Source of the DNA: Caulobacter segnis ATCC 21756
GTDB taxonomy: Bacteria > Pseudomonadota > Alphaproteobacteria > Caulobacterales > Caulobacteraceae
DNA: 64,000 bases
Direction of reading: 5' to 3'
NCBI RefSeq assembly: GCF_000092285.1
Contig: NC_014100.1
Location: forward strand, 2,542,001-2,606,000
Shown: piece after piece, positions 16,372 through 26,495 of the stretch
How the letters are laid out: every line of letters begins with the position of its first letter
How positions within the stretch are numbered: the stretch's first letter is position 1
The notes under the pieces: generated by a model
Database searches by the model: none
What the model was told of the DNA's origin: nothing
The model's input: the letters and a program-made list of their open reading frames with translations, nothing else
Program-made: the position numbers and the translations under genes

Positions 16372-17856
16372 TCAGGTCCTTGGCGCCAGCAGCTGCTCCC
16401 GCAGCACTGTCTTTTGGATCTTGCCGGACGCGGTGCGCGGCAAGGCGGCGACGAGGGTCAAGCCCTTGGGCAGCTTGTAGCGGGCCAAACGCCGCTCGAG
16501 ATGGGCCAGAACGCCGGCCAACTCCAACGCCGTCCCCTCGCGGCAGGTCGCCACGAGATGGCCGACCTCACCCCACTGGGGATCTGGCAGACCCACCACC
16601 GCGCATTCGACGATCGCCGGGTGATCGGCCAAGGCCGCCTCGATCTCGGCCGGATAGACGTTCTCGCCGCCCGAAATGAACATGTCCTTCTTGCGGTCGA
16701 CCAGCCAGTGATAGCCCTCGGCGTCCGCCAGCGCGATGTCGCCGGTGCGGAACCAGCCATCCTCGGTGAACGCTCGCGCGGTGTCCTCGGGGCGTCGCCA
16801 ATAGCCGAGGAAGACGTTGTCGCCCTTCAGCAGCAACTCGCCAGGAACGCCAGCCGGGCAGTCACGGTCCTGGTCGTCGACGATGCGGGTGAACACCGCC
16901 GGCATGGGCAGTCCGGCCGAGCCCGCGCGGGCGTCGATCAAGGCCGCATCGGCCGGCATGCCGAACACCGTCCCCGCCTCGCTCATGCCGTAGCCGTCGA
17001 CCACGGGGATGCCTTGGGCCAGCCAGGCGCGGATGTCGGAGGCCAGATGCGGGGCTCCGCCGGTGAAGACCGCGGTCAGGCGCCGCAAGGCCGAGGCGTC
17101 GAATGTCGGCTGCGCGCGCAACATGGCGGCCATCTGCGGTACACAGAAATAATGCGTCACCCCCAACGCCGGGTCGCCGAGCCGCTTCAGGGTTCGGGTC
17201 GGCTCGAATCCGTCTGACACTAGGATCGTCCCGCCGTGCATCAGCACGGGGCGGATAGAGGTGATCAGGCCGATGATGTGGAACATCGGCGCGTCGACCA
17301 GGAAGACGCTCTCGTGCGTGACCTTGCCCAGGCGTCCGAAATTGATCGCCGTTTGGTCGAGATTGCGCTCCGAGAGCATCGCGCCCTTGGGACGGCCCGA
17401 GGTGCCGGAGGTGTAGAGGATCAGCGAGGGCCGCTCGCGATCGGCCGATGCCGTCAGGTCCGGCTCGGCCGCGTCGACCTCGGCCTGCAGCGCGTCGAGA
17501 TCGAGCCCCTCGAGCCCCGCCGCCGCCAGATGAGCGTCGCCGACGATCAGGGTCGGCGCGCTGTCCTCCACCAAGGCCTCGATCTCGGCGGGGGACAGAC
17601 GCCAGTTCAGCGGCACGAACATCGCGCCCAGGCGAGCGCAGGCCAGGTGCAGGACCGCCAGCAGCACGCGGTTGCGGGCCAGGGTGGCGAGGCGATCGCC
17701 CTGCCCCACGCCGCGCCGGCGCAACACCGTCACGGCGCGGGCCACCGCGCCGTCCAGCTCGGCGTAGGTCCAGGAACGCCCGCCCGCCAGATCAACGGCC
17801 GCCGGCCGGTCGGGCTGCAGGCGCGCTTGGAGAGCGACGTGGTCCGTCGGCGTCAT
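16372..17856 (-). CDS. fcs: Feruloyl-CoA synthetase (hydroxycinnamate-CoA ligase)
   Basis: 494 residues of the AMP-forming acyl-CoA synthetase family. Visible motifs: the P-loop LILYTSGTSGRPKGAM near 145, GYGMSEAGT near 285, the ATP-binding GWFRTGDIA near 366, DRKKDMFISGGENVYPAEIE near 383 and the catalytic lysine in RTASGKIQK near 480. Fcs activates ferulate, and usually coumarate and caffeate, with ATP and CoA. The assignment rests on family plus operon context: it is the third gene of vdh-ech-fcs, 45 bases after ech, in a locus that feeds vanillate to vanAB. Without that context it would only be called an acyl-CoA ligase. Confidence 0.85.
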   Translation of the reverse strand: MTPTDHVALQARLQPDRPAAVDLAGGRSWTYAELDGAVARAVTVLRRRGVGQGDRLATLARNRVLLAVLHLACARLGAMFVPLNWRLSPAEIEALVEDSAPTLIVGDAHLAAAGLEGLDLDALQAEVDAAEPDLTASADRERPSLILYTSGTSGRPKGAMLSERNLDQTAINFGRLGKVTHESVFLVDAPMFHIIGLITSIRPVLMHGGTILVSDGFEPTRTLKRLGDPALGVTHYFCVPQMAAMLRAQPTFDASALRRLTAVFTGGAPHLASDIRAWLAQGIPVVDGYGMSEAGTVFGMPADAALIDARAGSAGLPMPAVFTRIVDDQDRDCPAGVPGELLLKGDNVFLGYWRRPEDTARAFTEDGWFRTGDIALADAEGYHWLVDRKKDMFISGGENVYPAEIEAALADHPAIVECAVVGLPDPQWGEVGHLVATCREGTALELAGVLAHLERRLARYKLPKGLTLVAALPRTASGKIQKTVLREQLLAPRT

Positions 17857-17900
17857 CGGCTCTCGCCTTCCTCGTTGTTTCCCCCTGGCCGCCTCTCGCT

Positions 17901-18722
17901 CTACTTGGCGAGATTGTAGGCCCCAAGCCCTGGCTTGTAGGTCTTGTCGTCGATGAACTGCTTGATGCCTTCCTTACGACCCTCGTTGTCGAACGAGTTG
18001 GCCGCCTCCTGGGCCCGGACCAGATAGTCCTCGGCGTTGTCGTAGGTCATCTCCTTGACCCGCCGGATCGCATCCTTGGTCGCCTTCAGGGCCACCGGGT
18101 TCTTCTTCAGCAGCACCTCGGCCAGTTCGAGGACGCGCGCCTCGAGCTTGTCGAGGGGCACGCTCTCATTGACGAGACGCCACTCGGCGGCCTTCTTGCC
18201 GTCGATCAGCTCGCCGGTCATGGCGTGGTACATGGCGTCGCGCAGCGGCATCAGGTCGACCACGACCTTGGTGGCGCCGCCGCCCGGCAGGATGCCCCAG
18301 TTGATCTCGGACAGGGCGAACTGCGCCTCGTCGGCGGCGATCGCCAGGTCGCAGGAATAGAGCGGGCCATAGCCGCCGCCAAAGCACCAGCCGTTGACCA
18401 TGGCGATCGTCGGCTTCTGGTACCAGCGCAGGCGCCGCCACCAGCCGTAGGACTCACGCTGGGCCTGGCGGGTCGCGCCCAGGCCTTTGGCCTCGGTCTC
18501 GCGGAAGTATTCCTTCAGGTCCATGCCAGCGGACCAGGCCGAGCCCTCGCCGGTCAGAACCAGCACGCCGACGTCGTCGCGGAACTCCAGCTCGTCCAGC
18601 ACCTGCATCATCCGTCGGTTCAGGGTCGGGCTCATGCAGTTGCGCTTGTCCGGGCGATTGAACTTCACCCAGGCGATGCGGTTCTCGACCCGGAAGGTGA
18701 CGGTGTCGTCGGCGTTCGTCAT
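17901..18722 (-). CDS. ech: Feruloyl-CoA hydratase/lyase (HCHL)
   Basis: 273 residues of the crotonase fold, very close in pattern to known p-hydroxycinnamoyl-CoA hydratase/lyases. It has the opening VENRIAWVKFNRPDKRNCMS, the oxyanion-hole segment SAWSAGMDLKEYFRETEAKG near 63-85, WYQKPTIAMVNGWCFGGGYG near 105, and the acidic catalytic region SEINWGILPGGG near 142. It hydrates feruloyl-CoA and cleaves the adduct to vanillin and acetyl-CoA. It lies 40 bases after vdh and before fcs, the classical non-beta-oxidative ferulate operon. Confidence is high because the MDLKEYFRE and WYQKPTIAMVNGWCFGG signatures are characteristic of this subgroup. Confidence 0.93.
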   Translation of the reverse strand: MTNADDTVTFRVENRIAWVKFNRPDKRNCMSPTLNRRMMQVLDELEFRDDVGVLVLTGEGSAWSAGMDLKEYFRETEAKGLGATRQAQRESYGWWRRLRWYQKPTIAMVNGWCFGGGYGPLYSCDLAIAADEAQFALSEINWGILPGGGATKVVVDLMPLRDAMYHAMTGELIDGKKAAEWRLVNESVPLDKLEARVLELAEVLLKKNPVALKATKDAIRRVKEMTYDNAEDYLVRAQEAANSFDNEGRKEGIKQFIDDKTYKPGLGAYNLAK

Positions 18723-18762
18723 GTCTGGTCCTTGGATAGGGATGGAAGAGACGCGCGGCGCG

Positions 18763-20175
18763 TCAGATCGGGAAATGGCCGGGCTGGGTCTCGACCGTGA
18801 TCCAGCGCAGCTCGGTGAAGGCGTCGATCCCGGCCTTGCCGCCGAAGCGGCCGTAGCCCGAGGCCTTGACCCCGCCGAAGGGCATCTGGGCCTCGTCGTG
18901 CACGGTCGGGCCGTTGACGTGGCAAATGCCGGACTGGATCCGGCGCGCGACCTTCAGGCCCCGCGCGATGTCGCGGGTGAAGACCGAGGCCGACAGGCCG
19001 TACTCGGTGTCGTTGGCCAGGGCTATGGCGTGTTCCTCGTCGCGGGCGCGGATCACGCCGACCACGGGGCCGAAGCTCTCCTCGCGGAAGAGGCGCATGT
19101 CGGGCGTGACCTTGTCGACGACGGTGGCCGGCATCAGCACGCCCTTGGCCTCGCCGCCCGCCACCTGGACCGCGCCGGCGGCGACCGCGTCGGCGACCAG
19201 GCCTTGCACGTGAGAGACGGTCTTCAGGTCGACCACCGCGCCAAGCGGCGTCTTGCCCTCGCGCGGATCGCCGACCGCCAGGCTGGCGGCCTTGGCGGCG
19301 AACTTCTGGACGAAGGCGTCGGCGACGGCCTCGACGACGATGATCCGTTCGGTCGACATGCAGATCTGGCCCTGGTTCATGAAGGCGCCGAACGCGGCGG
19401 CCTTGACCGCCTCGTCGAGGTCGGCGTCCTCTAGGACGATCAGCGGCGCCTTGCCGCCCAGCTCCAGCAGGACGGGCTTCAGATGCTCGGCCGCGCGCTT
19501 GGCGATGATCTTGCCGACCGCCGTCGAGCCGGTGAAGTTGATGCGGCGCACCGCCGGGTGATCGATCAGGGCGCCGACCACTTCGGCCGCGTCCTTGGGC
19601 GCGTTGGTGACGATCGACAGCGCGCCCTTCGGCAGCCCCGCCGCCTCGAAGGCCTCGGCGATCAGACCGTGGGTGCGCGGGCAGCTCTCGGAGGCCTTCA
19701 GAACGACGGTGTTGCCGCAGGCCAGGGGCGTGGCGACCGCGCGGACGCCCAGGATGATCGGCGCATTCCAAGGGGCGACGCCCAGGATCACGCCGACCGG
19801 CTCGCGCACCGCCATGGCCAGGCAGCCGGGCTTGTCCGACGGAATGACTTCGCCGTTGATCTGGGTGGTCAGGGAGGCGGCCTCGCGCACCATCGAGGCG
19901 GCCAGCATCAGATTGAAGCGGGCCCAGCCTTCGGTCGCGCCGATCTCGCCCATCATCGCCTGCACGAAGGCGTCGGCGCGGGCTTCCAGCGCTTCGGCGG
20001 CCTTGTAGAGCAGCGCGCGGCGGGCATTGGGGCCAAGAGCGCTCCAGGCCGGCAGCGCCGCCTGGGCGGCGTCGGCCGCGGCGCGCGCTTGGTAGGGCGT
20101 CATCGCGACGGAAGTGGTCGCGACCGCGCCGGTGATCGGGTCGAGGCGCTCAAAGACGGCTTGGGTCGAGCTCAT
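18763..20175 (-). CDS. vdh: Vanillin dehydrogenase (aldehyde dehydrogenase family)
   Basis: 470 residues with the NAD(P)-dependent aldehyde dehydrogenase core: the dinucleotide-binding FTGSTAVGKIIAKRA near 214, catalytic glutamate E238 in LLELGGKAPLIV and catalytic cysteine C272 in NQGQICMSTERI. Vdh oxidises vanillin, and usually 4-hydroxybenzaldehyde and protocatechualdehyde, to the acids. It is first in the vdh-ech-fcs operon, so its product vanillate feeds vanAB. GGAAGGA lies before the ATG. The promoter upstream contains a GTATG-N5-CAAAC operator, suggesting control by a MarR-type repressor, although no regulator gene is immediately adjacent. The aldehyde specificity is inferred from the operon. 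Confidence 0.9.
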   Translation of the reverse strand: MSSTQAVFERLDPITGAVATTSVAMTPYQARAAADAAQAALPAWSALGPNARRALLYKAAEALEARADAFVQAMMGEIGATEGWARFNLMLAASMVREAASLTTQINGEVIPSDKPGCLAMAVREPVGVILGVAPWNAPIILGVRAVATPLACGNTVVLKASESCPRTHGLIAEAFEAAGLPKGALSIVTNAPKDAAEVVGALIDHPAVRRINFTGSTAVGKIIAKRAAEHLKPVLLELGGKAPLIVLEDADLDEAVKAAAFGAFMNQGQICMSTERIIVVEAVADAFVQKFAAKAASLAVGDPREGKTPLGAVVDLKTVSHVQGLVADAVAAGAVQVAGGEAKGVLMPATVVDKVTPDMRLFREESFGPVVGVIRARDEEHAIALANDTEYGLSASVFTRDIARGLKVARRIQSGICHVNGPTVHDEAQMPFGGVKASGYGRFGGKAGIDAFTELRWITVETQPGHFPI

Positions 20176-20239
20176 GTTTGTTCCTTCCCTTGGACGGCGC
20201 GGCGCGTTGTTTCGCGCGAATTATTCGTATGCTTCTCGC

Positions 20240-20268
20240 TTTGTATGCCAGGCAAACAATGCTGACAA
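20240..20268 (-). promoter_or_regulatory. vdh-ech-fcs promoter with embedded operator (site A)
   Basis: On the minus strand, TTGTCA (20268-20263), a 17-base spacer and TACAAA (20245-20240) form a good promoter reading into vdh. The spacer and -10 box hold an inverted repeat at 20241-20259, TTGTATGCCAGGCAAACAA on the plus strand, with 8 of 9 arm bases matching. The same GTWTG-N5-CAAAC motif occurs at 33467, 33597 (as a variant) and 41408. A repressor bound here would block polymerase; hydroxycinnamoyl-CoA-responsive MarR repressors are known for ferulate operons in other bacteria. The regulator here is not identified. Confidence 0.6.
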
Positions 20269-20299
20269 GTCACAATTCCAGCTCGAGTTCAAACGATTG

Positions 20300-21193
20300 T
20301 CAGGCCGCCAAGGCGGCCGAACGCGCCGCCCGATCCAGCCTGTACCGCTTGGGGGACAGTCCCTCCGCCTTGGCGAAGAACCGCGAGAAATAGGCGGGAT
20401 CCTCGAAGCCAAGGTGATAACCGACCTCGGCGATCGTCATATTCGAATACAGCAGCGCGCGCTTGGCCTCGAGCATCAGGCGGTCCTGCACCAGGCGCAG
20501 CGGCGAAGCGCCGGCGGCGCGCATGCAAGCGGCCCTCAGGCGCGGCAACGCAACCCCCAGCTTGCGGGCGTAGGCCTCCATCGGAAGGCCCTCCCGATAG
20601 TGCGCCTCCACCAGTTCGCGGAAGCGCGCGACCAGGGCGATGTGGCCGCCTCGCAAGGCTGGACCAACGGCTTCGTCCTGCACCTGGCGACGCAGCGCCT
20701 CCACCAGGATGGTCAGCAGGTGAGCCTCGGCCGCGGCCCCGCCGCCGGGCGCGGTCCAGACCAGCTCGCGCGACAGCTCGGCCAGCGAGGCGGCGACGCG
20801 CGAACGCGCGTCCAGAGGCGTCTGCCGCGGCGCGCGGAACAGGCTGGCGAAGGCCGGCTCCCGCGCCGTCAGGTCGCGCAGATAGCTGTCGGCGATGGTC
20901 AGGACCGAGCCGGCCGTCTCGACCTCGTAGGCGAAGCCGTGCACCCGGCCGGAGGGAACCAACAGCAGGCACGGCGCGGCGAAGGCGATGGCCTCGTCAT
21001 CGACATGCATCACCCCCCCGCCGGCCGAGATGTGGAAGACGTGGTTGAGGTCCGTATGCGCGTGCGCGCGTATGTTCCAATTATTGGGCCTTGTTCGATC
21101 GTCCAATTCCTCGAGATGGATGAACTTGCCCTGCACCGTCTTCAGGGGCTCGCCGAACAAAAAGAAGCTAGGAATTGTTGAACTATCGGGCAC
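20300..21193 (-). CDS. pobR: AraC-family activator, probable PobR
   Basis: About 297 residues: an N-terminal cupin-like effector domain (HAHTDLNHVFHISAGGG near 45) and two C-terminal helix-turn-helix units (YARKLGVALPRLRAACMRAA near 215 and MTIAEVGYHLGFEDPAYFSRFFA near 252). It is divergent from pobA with 150 bases between starts, the usual arrangement for PobR, which activates pobA in response to 4-hydroxybenzoate. I prefer the GTG at 21193 because AGGAG lies 8 bases upstream; the TTG at 21199 is only two bases from it. A six-base inverted repeat (AACGCT-N7-AGCGTT, 21198-21216) overlaps the gene start and could be a binding site. Confidence 0.85.
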   Translation of the reverse strand: MPDSSTIPSFFLFGEPLKTVQGKFIHLEELDDRTRPNNWNIRAHAHTDLNHVFHISAGGGVMHVDDEAIAFAAPCLLLVPSGRVHGFAYEVETAGSVLTIADSYLRDLTAREPAFASLFRAPRQTPLDARSRVAASLAELSRELVWTAPGGGAAAEAHLLTILVEALRRQVQDEAVGPALRGGHIALVARFRELVEAHYREGLPMEAYARKLGVALPRLRAACMRAAGASPLRLVQDRLMLEAKRALLYSNMTIAEVGYHLGFEDPAYFSRFFAKAEGLSPKRYRLDRAARSAALAA

Positions 21194-21226
21194 CTGCAAC
21201 GCTCCTGACTAGCGTTCGCGCGCTGA

Positions 21227-22519
<1,293 letters not shown>

Positions 22520-22536
22520 GAGGCTTCGGAGACCCC

Positions 22537-23247
22537 ATGAAGAGCAAGATTTACGAGAGCGCCGCCGCGGCCCTGGAGGGCGTCGTCTTCGACGGCATGA
22601 CCCTGATGTCCGGAGGCTTTGGCCTGTCGGGCAATCCCGAGACCTTGATCCCGGCCCTGAAGGACACCGGCGTCAAGGGCCTGACGGTGATCAGCAACAA
22701 TTGCGGCGCGGACGGCTTCGGCCTCTGGATGCTGCTGAACAACGGCCAAATCCGGAAGATGATCTCGTCCTACGTGGGCGAGAACAAGCTGTTCGAGCAG
22801 CTCTACCTGTCGGGCGAGCTGGAGCTGGAGCTGAACCCGCAGGGCACCCTGGCCGAGCGCATCCGCGCCGGCGGCGCCGGCATCCCGGCCTTCTACACCA
22901 AGACCGGAGTCGGCACGGTCGTGGCCGAAGGCAAGCCGGTCGAGACCTTCGAGGGCGAACCGTACGTCCGCGAGACCTGGCTGCGCGCCGACCTCGCCAT
23001 CGTCAAGGCGTGGAAGGCCGATCCGGAAGGCAACCTGATGTTCCGGATGACGGCCCGCAACTTCAATCCGGTCATGGCCACGGCCGGCAAGGTGACGATC
23101 GTCGAGGTCGAAGAGATCGTCGAGGCCGGCGAACTCGACGCCAATGCGATCCACACGCCCGGCATCTATGTCGACCGCATCATCCGCTCGACGATCAACG
23201 AAAAGCGGATCGAGAAGCTCACCACCCGTCCTCGGGAGACCGTGTAA
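22537..23247 (+). CDS. pcaI: 3-oxoadipate (3-oxoacid) CoA-transferase subunit A
   Basis: 236 residues, starting [20 protein letters not shown], with the CoA-transferase alpha signature [10 protein letters not shown] near 28 and [11 protein letters not shown] near 52. With subunit B it moves CoA from succinyl-CoA to 3-oxoadipate. By sequence the pair resembles the SCOT/ScoAB type as much as classical PcaIJ; its position beside pcaF and pcaHG argues for 3-oxoadipate as substrate. The ATG at 22537 lies 17 bases after pobA and follows AGGAGG. The stop overlaps the next start by one base (TAATG). Confidence 0.9.
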   Translation: MKSKIYESAAAALEGVVFDGMTLMSGGFGLSGNPETLIPALKDTGVKGLTVISNNCGADGFGLWMLLNNGQIRKMISSYVGENKLFEQLYLSGELELELNPQGTLAERIRAGGAGIPAFYTKTGVGTVVAEGKPVETFEGEPYVRETWLRADLAIVKAWKADPEGNLMFRMTARNFNPVMATAGKVTIVEVEEIVEAGELDANAIHTPGIYVDRIIRSTINEKRIEKLTTRPRETV

Positions 23248-23894
23248 TGGCCTGGACCCGCGACGAGATGGCGGCCCGCGCCGCCCGCGAACTGAAGGAC
23301 GGCTTCTACGTCAACCTCGGCATCGGCATCCCGACCCTGGTGGCCAACCATATCCCCGAAGGCGTCCACGTCACCCTGCAGAGCGAGAACGGCATGCTGG
23401 GCATGGGGCCCTTCCCCTATGAGGGCGAGGCCGATCCGGACCTGATCAACGCTGGCAAGCAGACCATCACCAAGCTGCCGACCTCCAGCTTCTTCGACAG
23501 CGCCCAGAGCTTCGCCATGATCCGCGGTGGGCACATCGACCTGACGGTGCTGGGCGCGATGGAGGTGGCCCAGAACGGCGACATCGCCAACTGGACGATC
23601 CCGGGCAAGATGGTGAAGGGCATGGGCGGGGCCATGGACCTGGTGGCCGGCGTCAAGCGCGTCATCGTGGTCATGGATCACGCCAACAAGGCCGGCCAGA
23701 GCAAGGTCCTCAAGCGCTGCGCCCTCCCCCTGACCGGCGCGGCCTGCGTCGACATGGTCATCACCGATCTCTGTGTCTTCGACCTCGACCGCAAAGGCGG
23801 CGGCCTGACGTTGATCGAGCTCGCTCCCGGGGTCACCCTCGACGAGATCAAGGCCAAGACCGAGGCCGATTTCGACGCGGGAGCTTTCGCATGA
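23247..23894 (+). CDS. pcaJ: 3-oxoadipate (3-oxoacid) CoA-transferase subunit B
   Basis: 215 residues. It contains [21 protein letters not shown] near 20 and the catalytic glutamate in [14 protein letters not shown] near 50, which carries the glutamyl-CoA intermediate in this family. The C-terminal part [20 protein letters not shown] is typical of beta subunits. It is overlapped by pcaI (one base) and overlaps pcaF (ATGA), so the subunits are translationally coupled. The product 3-oxoadipyl-CoA is the substrate of PcaF. Confidence 0.92.
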   Translation: MAWTRDEMAARAARELKDGFYVNLGIGIPTLVANHIPEGVHVTLQSENGMLGMGPFPYEGEADPDLINAGKQTITKLPTSSFFDSAQSFAMIRGGHIDLTVLGAMEVAQNGDIANWTIPGKMVKGMGGAMDLVAGVKRVIVVMDHANKAGQSKVLKRCALPLTGAACVDMVITDLCVFDLDRKGGGLTLIELAPGVTLDEIKAKTEADFDAGAFA

Positions 23895-25091
23895 CCACCG
23901 CCTATCTCTGTGACGGGATCCGCACGCCGATCGGCCGCTACGGCGGCGCCCTGGCCAAGGTGCGGGCCGATGACCTGGCGGCGATCCCGCTGAAGGCGCT
24001 GGCCGCGCGCAATCCCAGCCTCGACCTCTCGGCCCTCGACGAGGTTGTGATGGGCTGCGCCAACCAGGCCGGCGAGGACAATCGCAACGTCGCCCGCATG
24101 GCCCTGCTGCTGGCCGGCTATCCGGTCGAGGTCCCCGGCGTCACCGTCAACCGCCTGTGCGCCTCGGGCCTGGAGGCCGTCGGCTACGCCGGCGCGCGCC
24201 ATCCTGTCGGGCCAGAACGACCTCGTCATCGCCGGCGGCGTCGAGAGCATGAGCCGCGCGCCGTTCGTGATGGGCAAGGCCGACAGCGCCTTCTCGCGCA
24301 ACGCCGAGATCTACGACACCACCATCGGCTGGCGCTTCGTGAACCCAGCCATGCGCAAGGCCTATGGCGTCGACTCCATGCCCGAGACCGCCGAGAACGT
24401 CGCCACCGACTACCAGGTCAGCCGCGAGGACCAGGACGCCTTCGCCCTGCGCAGCCAGCAGCGCGCCGCCGCGGCCCAGGCCAACGGTTTCCTGGCCGGT
24501 GAGATCACGCCGGTCGAGATCCTTGGCAAGGCTGGCCCGACGATCGTCGACCGCGACGAGCACCCGCGCGAGACCACGCTGGAGGCGTTGGCCAAGCTGA
24601 AGCCCGTCGTCCGCGAAGGCGGCACGGTCACGGCCGGCAACGCCTCGGGCGTCAATGACGGCGCGGTGGCCCTGATCGTCGCCTCGGAAGATGCCGTGAA
24701 GCGTCACGGCCTGACGCCGCGCGCTCGGATCACCGGCTACGCCACGGCCGGCGTGCCACCGCGCGTCATGGGCGTCGGCCCGGTCCCGGCGGTTCGCAAG
24801 CTGCTGGCCAAGACTGGCCTGTCGATCGGCGACTTCGACGCCGTCGAACTGAACGAGGCCTTCGCCGCCCAGGGCCTAGCGGTCCTGCGCCAACTGGGTC
24901 TGCCCGACGACGGCGAGCACGTGAACGCCAACGGCGGCGCCATCGCGCTGGGCCACCCCCTGGGCGCGTCCGGCGCGCGGCTGGTGCTCACCGCCCTGCG
25001 GCAGCTCGAGGCGACCGGCGGCAAGCGCGGCCTCGCCACCCTTTGCATCGGCGTCGGCCAGGGCGCCGCCCTCGCCTTCGAGCGCGTCTAG
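23891..25091 (+). pseudogene. pcaF: 3-oxoadipyl-CoA thiolase, frameshifted
   Basis: The thiolase cleaves 3-oxoadipyl-CoA to succinyl-CoA and acetyl-CoA, the last step of the pathway. The first frame encodes the acyl-binding cysteine C90 in [12 protein letters not shown] and then breaks at residue 100. The second frame, from about 24196, carries [10 protein letters not shown], the catalytic [10 protein letters not shown] and CIGVGQG. Removing one base from the CCGGCGCGCG run at 24189-24198 restores [20 protein letters not shown] and a 399-residue protein. Taken literally, the gene is dead and the pathway would stop at 3-oxoadipyl-CoA unless another thiolase replaced it; the gene at 45932 is a candidate. 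A sequencing error is at least as likely. Confidence 0.9.
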
Positions 25092-25100
25092 GAGACCCTC

Positions 25101-25814
25101 ATGAGCCTGATCCTGCCTGGTTCCTATCGGCGCGAAGACGCGGGCCAGCCGCCCTCGCTCTATCCGGACTACGGGTCGACCGTCTCGCGCTCGCCCCGCG
25201 AACCTCTGGTCAGGATCCCCCACACCCTGACCGAGACCACCGGCCCGGCGAACGCCTGGTCGCGGCTGATGGGCGAGTCGATGGCCGACCTGACGACCCA
25301 GCACAAGGGCGAGCCCCTGGGCCAGCGGATCGTCGTCTCGGGCCGCGTCGTCGACGAGGACGGTCGGCCCGTTCCCCACACTGTGGTCGAGGTCTGGCAG
25401 GCCAACGCCGCCGGCCGCTACATCCACAAGAAGGACCAGTGGGACGCGCCGCTGGACCCCAACTTCACCGGCGCCGGGCGGGTGATCACCGACGCCGAGG
25501 GTCGCTACCGCTTCATCTCGGTGCGGCCGGGCGCCTATCCCTGGCGGAACCACAAGAACGCGTGGCGTCCGTCGCACATCCACCTGTCGCTGCTGGGCCC
25601 GGCGTTCGCCACCCGACTGGTGACCCAGATGTACTTCCCGGACGATCCGCTGATCGAGATCGATCCGATCGCCAACGCCGTGCCCATGCCCTTCCGCCAG
25701 CGGATGGTCTCGCGCTTCGACCTCGAGACGACCGAACCCAACTGGGCCCTGGGCTACGTCTTCGACATCGTCCTGCGCGGCCGTGACGCCACGCCTTTCG
25801 AGAACGGCCAATGA
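25101..25814 (+). CDS. pcaH: Protocatechuate 3,4-dioxygenase beta subunit
   Basis: 237 residues of the intradiol dioxygenase family. PcaH carries the non-haem Fe(III) ligands (two Tyr, two His); the region GRYRFISVRPGAYPW followed by WRPSHIHLSLLG near 140-165 holds the ligand tyrosine and histidines. The N-terminal RIPHTLTETTGP is typical of beta subunits. The enzyme opens protocatechuate to 3-carboxy-cis,cis-muconate. The ATG lies 9 bases after pcaF behind AGGAGA. The stop overlaps pcaG by four bases. Confidence 0.95.
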   Translation: MSLILPGSYRREDAGQPPSLYPDYGSTVSRSPREPLVRIPHTLTETTGPANAWSRLMGESMADLTTQHKGEPLGQRIVVSGRVVDEDGRPVPHTVVEVWQANAAGRYIHKKDQWDAPLDPNFTGAGRVITDAEGRYRFISVRPGAYPWRNHKNAWRPSHIHLSLLGPAFATRLVTQMYFPDDPLIEIDPIANAVPMPFRQRMVSRFDLETTEPNWALGYVFDIVLRGRDATPFENGQ

Positions 25815-26473
25815 CCCCCGAACAAGCCCGCCCCGCCCCGCGCCAGGACAACCAAGATCCGGCGATCTTCGGCCAGACACCCTGGCAGACGGTCGGCCCC
25901 TTCTTCCACTACGGCCTGCCCTGGAAGGGCGGCGCCGACCTGGTCGGGACCAGCGAGATCGGCGCGCGCCCGGAGCTTATGCCGCCCGAACACTACGTTC
26001 TGGCCTCGCCCAGCCCCAAGGGCGAGATCGCGGGCGAGACGATCATCCTTGAAGGCGCGGTGATCGACGCCGACGGCCAGGTGATCCCGGACGCCATGGT
26101 CGAGATCTGGCAGGCCGACGCGGCCGGCCGCTACGCCGAAGGCAACACCGGCTTCATCGGCTTTGGCCGATCCTCGACCAGCGAGGACGGGATCTACCGC
26201 TTCCGCACCCTTCGTCCCGGCGCGATCGGCGACGGCCACGCCCCGCACATCGCCATCGGCGTCTTCGGCCGGGGCCTGCTCAAGCGCCTGGTCACCCGGG
26301 CCTATTTCGAGGGCGACGACGCCAACGCCAGCGACGCGATCCTCGACCTCGTTCCGGCCCAGCGCCGCGACACGCTGATCGCCCGCCGCGTGGGGGAAGA
26401 GGACGGGGCCGCCGTCTGGCGCTTCGACATCATCTTGCAAGGCGAAGGCGAAACGGTCTTCTTCGACATCTGA
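25811..26473 (+). CDS. pcaG: Protocatechuate 3,4-dioxygenase alpha subunit
   Basis: 220 residues, homologous to PcaH but lacking the iron ligands. It has QTVGPFFHYGLPW near 33, the shared VEIWQADAAGRYAE near 94 and a late HIAIGVFGRGLLKRLVTRAYF. The first 20 residues are proline/alanine-rich. The alpha subunit completes the substrate pocket of the alpha-beta protomer. Start overlaps pcaH (ATGA). The next gene begins 22 bases downstream. Confidence 0.95.
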   Translation: MTPEQARPAPRQDNQDPAIFGQTPWQTVGPFFHYGLPWKGGADLVGTSEIGARPELMPPEHYVLASPSPKGEIAGETIILEGAVIDADGQVIPDAMVEIWQADAAGRYAEGNTGFIGFGRSSTSEDGIYRFRTLRPGAIGDGHAPHIAIGVFGRGLLKRLVTRAYFEGDDANASDAILDLVPAQRRDTLIARRVGEEDGAAVWRFDIILQGEGETVFFDI

Positions 26474-26495
26474 CGCTGAACGGAGTCGTCCGCCC

